Positions 6,573-11,439 of a DNA stretch of 11,439 nt are shown one piece after another (positions within the stretch are counted from its first letter, which is position 1; every line of letters begins with the position of its first letter). The translations under genes and the position numbers were made by a program. Source of the DNA: Terfezia claveryi (taxonomy: Eukaryota; Ascomycota; Pezizomycetes; Pezizales; Pezizaceae); assembly GCA_015179025.1 (NCBI GenBank), contig WHUX01000766.1:1-11439 (forward strand), written 5' to 3'. Below the pieces are notes generated by a model. It had not been told where the DNA came from and did no database searches. It worked only from the letters and a program-made list of their open reading frames with translations.

Positions 6573-7324
6573 ACCCCGATGATAGCGGAGATGATAGCTC
6601 GGACTCTAATAAGGTATCGTCAGTTGCAAGTCAAACTCTTAAAAGAAAACCCAAACGAGAGAAATCGGTTGAACACCAGCAATGGGAATCTACAACAGGG
6701 ATGGTTACAACAGGTAACCATAAAGCAACGAATGCTTTAAAAGGAATAAAGATTGATATGCCAGAAAAATTAAGAGGAGAAGACAAAAAATGGCAAGACT
6801 CACAATATTTTGACTCTTGGGCCACAGCAATGCAACGTTGGTTTGTTCTCAAAAGAATAGATTTGGAAGGCGCATCGGCTTTGGAAATTGTTGGATTCAG
6901 AATGGAAGGAAGCGCACTTACTACTTATAATCAATTCCTAAGAGAAAAAGGAAAGAATGCGACATTCTTTGGTTTCATACTAGTGCTAAGGGATTTTCTG
7001 ATACCCTCTACTAGTAAGAACATTCTGTGGAAACGATGGGAGACAGCTACACCATACAAGGACGGACGTCACATGAGAATCAAACAGTTTGCCAACTGGC
7101 TTACTGAAATGCAAATAAAATTGATTGACAAGGATGGCAAACAATCAATATCACAGGAAGTAAAAAGAAGAAAGTTTCTTAATTACCTGCCGCCATATAT
7201 GTCAGCTACATTAATTCCTTTAATCAAAGAAGAATGGTCATATGATCAGCTCGTACATCAAGCGGAGTTATATGAAGCTTCCAAGAAAGATATTGCCCCA
7301 CCATCCACAACAAATACATCCTGA
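6568..7324 (+). pseudogene. Outer element gag, C-terminal part (capsid-like)
   Basis: The outer gag resumes in frame right after the target duplication with an acidic stretch (DPDDSGDDSSDSN) and a basic one (LKRKPKREK). A capsid-like helical region follows from about 6740 to 7260 (DMPEKLRGEDKKW, YFDSWATAMQRWFVL, FANWLTEMQIKL, FLNYLPPYMS). The frame stops at TGA 7322-7324, probably CGA-to-TGA because the following codons continue in gag style. A longer open frame begins in the LTR at 6398, but those 57 codons belong to the inner element. The assignment rests on position between the gag N-terminus and the zinc knuckle and on general similarity to Ty3 capsid architecture. Confidence 0.82.
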
Positions 7325-7584
7325 CGACAACACCCTCGGAATGAAAATCGAAGTCACGGTCCATGCAGGGACCAGAATAACGACAATAAACAGGATTTAA
7401 TCCTAGCAGCAATTCCAACACCAAACCCAACACAGAAAATCAGAAGGACTCAGATTGGGACACCATCACAAAAAAATTGGATCAGAAGATGAAGATGCAA
7501 TTAATTAGAGACAAGAAATATCTATAGTGTTGGAACCCTGGACACTCCTACAAGGACTGTAGGAAACGAAAAAATAAGGTACCC
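7325..7584 (+). pseudogene. Outer gag nucleocapsid region, damaged zinc knuckle
   Basis: After TGA 7322-7324 the same frame reads on briefly. Then a one-base loss near 7395-7400 moves to the frame with FNPSSNSNTKPN, DSDWDTITKKLDQKM and the knuckle at 7519-7560. There the pattern is Tyr-Leu-stop-Cys-Trp-Asn-Pro-Gly-His-Ser-Tyr-Lys-Asp-Cys. The last three ligands (Cys 7528, His 7543, Cys 7558) fit Cys-X2-Cys-X4-His-X4-Cys. The first is TAT (7519-7521) where TGT/TGC is expected, and TAG (7525-7527) lies between. Both can be G-to-A changes. RNA binding and translation through here should be lost. Confidence 0.82.
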
Positions 7585-8220
7585 ATGTGTACAGCCACAC
7601 AAGATTTAGCTATGCCGATAGCTACCAAGGATAAAAACAATAAGGATAAAATCAAGGAACGACCCTTGTCAAGACAGGTACCAGATTTTAGCAAGGTATT
7701 CGTTAAAGCTAACGAACACCCCGCACTAGCTTTAATTGATCTCCAAACAAAGGGAGGAGACTTAATCAATTCTCAATTTGTATACCTATACAAAATACCA
7801 ACTAGAAGCATCGAGAAAAATCATTAAGTACTACAATAAAAGGCTCAAAAGGAACGATAGACAAAGCTTGTACTATCAAACTTGATTGGATAGGTTATGT
7901 AGAAGAACAAACGTTCTATGTAGCTCATTTGACTGGATGGGACATGATACTAGGAGAACCTGCTCTCAGCAAAGTGCGAGCAATAATTCCTGCCCATCAG
8001 GAACCAGTTACTATCCAACCGGAAAATATTCCTCGATTCCAGCTAAGTGTATGGAAGGGATCTAGAACTATAGCGAATAATATAAGATCAGTATATACTC
8101 AGGTCAGCTGCGAATCAGTTACAGATTATAATGAACAGGATAATTGGGAAAATATTAGTGACGCAGAAGAAACCGATTCAGAAAGAGAACTCGTGACAGA
8201 TGTTTCTACGGTACAGAAAC
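7585..8220 (+). pseudogene. Outer element protease and spacer, frameshifted
   Basis: Frame 7585-7827 gives HPALALIDLQTKGGDLINSQF with the likely active-site Asp at 7738-7740. The motif Asp-Leu-Gln-Thr-x-Gly differs from the usual Asp-Ser/Thr-Gly but sits at the expected place after the knuckle. The frame stops at TAA 7825-7827 because one A is missing from the run 7815-7819. From 7821 the next frame continues (TIKGSKGTIDKAC, LDWIGYVEEQTFYVAHLTGWDMILGEPAL), the second half of the protease fold with an ILG-like segment. A spacer rich in Glu and Ser (about 8110-8210) follows and leads into the RT. I infer protease function from order and fold-like segments. The active-site variant should be checked. 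Confidence 0.75.
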
Positions 8221-9110
8221 AATTCAACCCTATAACGGAGTTTCCCTTATTATTTCCCAAGACAATTCCACGGGAATTACCACCACTAAGAAAAGTTAAT
8301 CACTCTATCAAACCAAAAGCAGGAGCTACTTGAATACCAAAAGGGCGACCCTCAGGACACCGATTTGGACAACAAATCCATGACAAATTAGTCGAAGAAG
8401 AAGCATCAGGTCGCATATATAGAGTAGAAAATGATACAAATGCTGTAGTCATGTTCACTATCTCTAAACGAGATAAACCGGAAGAAGCCAGACATGTCAA
8501 TGACTGTCAAGACCGCAATTTAGCTGTCGAACCGGACCGCACCCCATTGCCAGATATTAATGAAGCAATTGAACTAGCAGCGGAGAATCCCATTTGGACT
8601 AAGGTCGACTTAGCCGACGGATTTTTTAATATCAGGAATAATTAAGAATCTAAGCAACACTCTACTTTTTTATGTCACATGGGATATTTCAGAAGTAGAG
8701 TTATGCAACAAGGGGATCGTAACGCACCTGCTACCATAGTTCATGTTATGCATGAAATTTTTAAGGACATGGTCTATAAAAATTTAATCATCTATATTGA
8801 TGATATTATTATATTCTCTAAAACGTATAAAGAACATATAGAATTATTGAAGAAAGTACTTCAACATCTACAGGACGAGAAATTTTATCTCAAAGAAAGC
8901 AAATGCCAGTTCTTTACTCTAAGATTGGAAATCTTAGGACACGTTTTGACATCAGATGGATTACATGTAGACCCAAAGAAGAGGACTACTATATTAACAT
9001 TTCCAACTCCTATAAGAAAAAAGGATCTTAGAGGATTCCTTAGAATCGTTAATTATCTCAGTAGATTTATTCCTGACTTGGCATCGTATGCAAGCACCCT
9101 GTCAGAACTG
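8221..9110 (+). pseudogene. Outer element reverse transcriptase, two internal stops
   Basis: A single frame spans the domain. It starts with FPLLFPKTIPRELPPLR, then TGA 8331-8333 where Trp is expected (GAT-stop-IPKGRPSGH), and PSGHRFGQQ with the EEEASGRIYR lead. Motif A is TKVDLADGFFNIR with the catalytic Asp at 8607. TAA 8643-8645 follows, then motif B RVMQQGDRNAPAT and YIDD at 8793-8804 in motif C. Thumb and connection segments FYLKESKCQFF, LEILGHVLTSDGLHVDPKK and KKDLRGFLRIVNYLSRFIP are clear. Motif B with Gln-Gly-Asp instead of Pro-Phe-Gly-Leu-Thr marks a lineage distinct from the inner element. No indel is needed across the domain, unlike the regions on either side. Confidence 0.92.
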
Positions 9111-9600
9111 CAAGGAGAAACAAAGAAATGGGAATGGACAGATACTCATAACGCAGCGTTTGATCAACTCAAGGAACTCGTGAATTCCCCACATGTTTTA
9201 AAACCCTGTAATAATGAATCTACTGAACCCAAATATTTAGTCTGTGATGCTAGTGATGTAGAACTAGGATCTTAGATAGGTCAAGGACCGTTGACGCACA
9301 TCAGATCATCATGCTTCCACTCTAGAAAATTTAATCCAGCACAACTCAATTATCCTACCTTTCAAAAGGAATTATTAGCGATTATTGACTCTTTAAAATT
9401 TTTTGAAGCACAATTGAGAGGTCACAAGTTCACTATTCTTACCAACCACAAACCATTAGTAACCTTCCATACTCAAACGCCTGCAAGTCAAAAATTGAGG
9501 CGATGGCAAGATTACCTAATGGAATTTAATACAGACATACAGCATACCGCAGGAAAGGAAAATTTGATAGCAGACGCTCTATCAAGAAAGCATAAATACT
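9111..9600 (+). pseudogene. Outer element RNase H, stop plus catalytic Asp-to-Asn
   Basis: This continues the RT frame. KYLVCDASDVELGS carries the first Asp and is followed by TAG 9273-9275 where Trp is expected. Then CFHSRKFNPAQLNYPTFQKELLAI carries the conserved Glu. FTILTNHKPLVTF has AAC (9444-9446) where the family has GAC, so the third acidic residue is now Asn by a G-to-A change. QKLRRWQDYLMEF and ADALSRKHKY close the domain. The enzyme degrades the RNA strand of the hybrid during reverse transcription. With the stop and the lost metal ligand this copy is inactive. Confidence 0.9.
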
Positions 9601-9769
9601 TGGACACTCCCACCACCGAGGACGATTATATCTCCAACAGCATCGATCCTCCTAACCATACCTACAACCGCAACATCTCTACCAACGCTTTAAGAACTTT
9701 CCACTTACTAGAAACCCTACTCAGAACAATATGGTTTCTCTCTGAGCTATTAATTTCAAGGATGTCGAC

Positions 9770-9826
9770 TGCGACTTCAATAAATGTCATGGAAGAGCCG
9801 AAGAACTTGGACATCATATCTTCTGT
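9770..9826 (+). other. Cys/His module 1 (C-X4-C-X8-HH-X2-C)
   Basis: CDFNKCHGRAEELGHHIFC has Cys at 9770, 9785 and 9824 and a His pair at 9812-9817, with a further His at 9788. The ligand set suits zinc but the spacing is not that of a retroviral knuckle. It lies just after the RNase H domain, before an acidic tract. Confidence 0.65.
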
Positions 9827-10189
9827 CCATACTTCGAGAGCATCCCAGACGAAGAAAGTGAATATGACATAATGAAGGAAGAAGAATCCTCAGATGACGA
9901 GACTCTATCTAATATACCAGAAGAAATTTTCAGCGGGTATGATCGTGTACCCAATATAAACAAGAACAAACCTTTAACAGTTCTTGGACTAAGATATAGG
10001 CCTCCATCTTCTGAAAGCACACAACAAAACACCCTCGCTCCTGAAGAAGCGAAAGAAATTGATATCGACCTAGCTCATAGCAATTGGCAACAACACAAAA
10101 GGATGCACTGGTCCTTTTGCCCTGATTTTTACTGTCCAGTAAATGGCAGCTCCCACGCCATGAACAACCGCATGTTCACTGTCGAAACA

Positions 10190-10231
10190 TGTGCAATCTG
10201 CAACCACCACGGACATGGCAGTTTGAACTGT
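10190..10231 (+). other. Cys/His module 3, CCHC zinc knuckle
   Basis: CAICNHHGHGSLNC fits Cys-X2-Cys-X4-His-X4-Cys with all ligands intact. It stands outside gag, in the pol linker. Module 2 (10118-10156), with HWSFCPDFYC and a later His, lies directly upstream and may fold with it. Confidence 0.8.
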
Positions 10232-10695
10232 GACCTGACAGCCTCAGTTCTTAAGAAGGAGAAGGAATTCCTTACGACTCGTATTGCGCATATCTTATCC
10301 ACAAATAAGCCTCAAAGGAACTAGCACCAGTACAACAAACGCCGGCTTATCCACCTCCACCGGCTCTCAGCCGCGAAGAAGCTATCCAAGAAATCGGAGA
10401 ATGGGCAAAAAGCTGGATTGCCAACAAGCCGACACAACCCACTCTCCAACCTAGCATTCAGTTCAGTAACCCTACCGAACAGATGACCAATCGACAAATG
10501 GAACAGGAGATCATGGATACTCCTGTTGCCCCACAACAACCATGGAATGCACCTCCACAACCAGCTGCAACTGCTAGCAGCAGTAATGCAATTCCAATCA
10601 ACACCGCTGCCGTCACCACTCGTTCTAAAAAGCGAGTAGCCATTGACGAAGATTTACCCTCCTTCATTCAAGACACCAAGACCTCCAGACAGCGT

Positions 10696-10737
10696 TGTGA
10701 TTTCTGTAAGTTCTCAGGACATAATGCTTCTACATGT
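10696..10737 (+). other. Cys/His module 4, CCHC zinc knuckle
   Basis: CDFCKFSGHNASTC is a second perfect CCHC knuckle in the linker. It is followed by a basic run (KEKK) and preceded by basic TRSKKR. Basic flanks are common around nucleic-acid-binding knuckles. Confidence 0.8.
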
Positions 10738-10784
10738 AAGGAGAAGAAACCCACCATCAATGACTTCAACACAAGGATCGAACC

Positions 10785-10999
10785 GACCTCAACAAGCTCA
10801 TTGAAGAGAAGCATATCAGCGACGGATGGGAAGATGACAAGGACTACTTCATCACACACTGGCTTGACAAGGAACAGGTAGAAAGCCGCATATCAATCAT
10901 GCATGAGAGTATGTCCTATTGGAAGAACTATTATGATACCTTTGTGAATCATAAGGATCATAGAAGAAAGATGGATTTTTGTATATCAAGAACTGACAA
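10785..10999 (+). pseudogene. Outer element segment before integrase, unrecognised
   Basis: After a one-base loss near 10775-10785, a frame reads DLNKLIEEKHISDGWEDDK, YFITHWLDKEQVESRISIM and SYWKNYYDTFVNHKDHRRK up to about 11000. The sequence is charged and helical in character, rich in Asp, Lys, Tyr and Trp. I do not recognise a domain. By position it joins the Zn-rich linker to the integrase N-terminus, and it may be part of an extended integrase N-terminal region. Confidence 0.55.
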
Positions 11000-11439
11000 G
11001 GACAATGGAGACTAGTCTTGCCCTCTACCTTTAATATTGAAGGTAAGAACTATCTTGAATTGGTTATTAAAGACGCACATGAAGCAACTACTCATGGTGG
11101 CATTGAAAAAAACGATGAAATATTTACTGACCGATATGATTGCCAGTCCTTTGCAGAACCAAACTAAGGACTATATTAAAGTTGTAATACTTGTCAACGG
11201 ACAAAGTATTCAACAGGCGCCACTTGGACTCGTAACCCTATTACATGTACTAAGCAGGCCATGGACTGAACTATCGATGGATTTTCTTAAAGTAGTACCT
11301 GTGTTTACTAAGTGTTCAATTTTGTACCTGAATATCCTATTGAAGAAGATCATGTAGTTTGTATTCACGACTTTGGACGATTGTTGATAGACAATCAGGA
11401 TTCAAGTTTCTTATTCCTATCTCAGATAATTTCACAGCA
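11000..11439 (+). pseudogene. Outer element integrase, N-terminal part, multiply frameshifted
   Basis: The frame from 11000 gives GQWRLVLPSTFNIEGKNYLEL and DAHEATTHGG, the two His of the HHCC zinc domain. The Cys pair, CNTC at 11183-11194, appears in the same frame further on after intervening shifts. RPWTELSMDFL (Asp codon 11280-11282) carries the first catalytic Asp of DD35E. It is followed by CSILY and, in later frames, EEDHVVC and VDRQSGFKFLIPISDNF up to the window end. At least seven one-base shifts are needed to follow the domain. One is an extra A in the run near 11106-11112 and several are single losses. The second Asp and the Glu lie beyond the window. The stop of one sub-frame at 11355-11357 is an artefact of these shifts. 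Confidence 0.82.

Larger units (their letters stand above)
9601..10784 (+). pseudogene. Outer element long RNase H-integrase linker with four Cys/His modules
   Basis: Most Ty3/Gypsy elements have only a short joint here, but this one spends over 1 kb. The RNase H frame fades out near 9690 and a second frame continues from about 9700 to 10324, with TGA 9743-9745, probably from CGA. A third runs from about 10318. Four Cys/His modules can be read: 9770-9826 (Cys-X4-Cys-X8-His-His-X2-Cys), 10118-10156 (Cys-X4-Cys-X6-His), 10190-10231 (perfect CCHC, CAICNHHGHGSLNC) and 10696-10737 (perfect CCHC, CDFCKFSGHNASTC). Between them are acidic (9840-9930), Pro/Gln-rich (10320-10480) and Ala/Asn-rich (10510-10610) low-complexity stretches. 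Role unknown; nucleic-acid binding is plausible from the knuckles. I have a vague memory of such linkers in Agaricomycete Gypsy elements but cannot confirm it. Confidence 0.78.
6568..11439 (+). mobile_element. Outer Ty3/Gypsy element, right part (gag C-terminal half to integrase)
   Basis: This is the continuation of the interrupted element. In order it holds the rest of gag with the capsid-like region, a CCHC knuckle, protease, RT (YIDD), RNase H, a long Cys/His-rich linker and the start of integrase, which runs off the window end. RT motif B reads RVMQQGDRNAPAT rather than the common MPFGLTNAPATF type. That, with the linker, sets it clearly apart from the inner element and fits a lineage I associate with Agaricomycetes. 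All parts carry nonsense codons or frameshifts, so it is a dead copy. The 3' LTR is outside the window. Confidence 0.93.

Noticed and set aside
6398..7324. A single 308-residue gene
   Set aside because: The first 57 codons are 3' LTR and the rest is the outer gag. The junction is the insertion boundary, so it is a chance fusion.
9872..10881. A captured host gene inside the outer element
   Set aside because: The stretch lies between RNase H and integrase in continuous order, has knuckles like retroelement proteins, and shows no intron or boundary repeats. A lineage-specific pol linker is simpler.

Overview
The window is entirely transposable-element DNA from a fungal genome. I see no host gene, RNA gene or CRISPR array. 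Two different Ty3/Gypsy-type (Metaviridae) LTR retrotransposons are nested. The outer element fits Ty3/Gypsy families I associate with Agaricomycete genomes, because its RT motif B and its Cys/His-rich RNase H-integrase linker match my memory of them. The inner element is a chromovirus of a type common across Dikarya. A TE-rich basidiomycete is therefore the best guess, held with moderate confidence. Mutations concentrated at CpG sites suggest a host that methylates CpG.

Inner element (660-6567, 5908 bp): a structurally complete chromovirus. It has a 492-bp 5' LTR (660-1151), a short leader, gag (1201 to about 2378), retropepsin-like protease (about 2371-2831), RT, RNase H and integrase (2793 to about 5415), a GPY/F module (about 5515-5714), a C-terminal chromodomain (about 5815-6042), a polypurine tract (6064-6073) and a 491-bp 3' LTR (6077-6567). 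Its termini are TG...CA with inverted ends, and it is flanked by a 5-bp target-site duplication, ACGAG/ACAAG. The RT, RNase H and integrase core is open and keeps all the catalytic residues I checked. Gag, the protease joint and the 3' end are broken by nonsense codons and 1-bp frameshifts, so this copy is not autonomous as it reads.

Outer element (1-659 and 6568-11439, running off both window edges): the inner element landed inside its gag ORF. With the insert and one duplication removed, the two gag halves are in the same frame. After gag come a CCHC knuckle with a lost cysteine, a protease with an Asp-Leu-Gln-Thr active site, an RT with YIDD, an RNase H whose third acidic residue is now Asn, a linker of over 1 kb carrying four Cys/His modules, and the start of an integrase. 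Its LTRs are outside the window.

Regulation: the inner LTR U3 holds about 2.8 copies of a 61-bp tandem repeat, each with a 30-bp dyad. Downstream are a 20-bp palindrome with two E-box half-motifs, an overlapping TGACGTCA site and a TATA box. The 3' LTR carries the same signals pointing into the outer gag.

The decay is informative. The LTRs differ by 18 substitutions (16 transitions) and one indel, and 10 of the substitutions fall at eight CpG sites. Most frameshifts in both elements are single-base losses, often in homopolymers. That could be real decay or assembly error.
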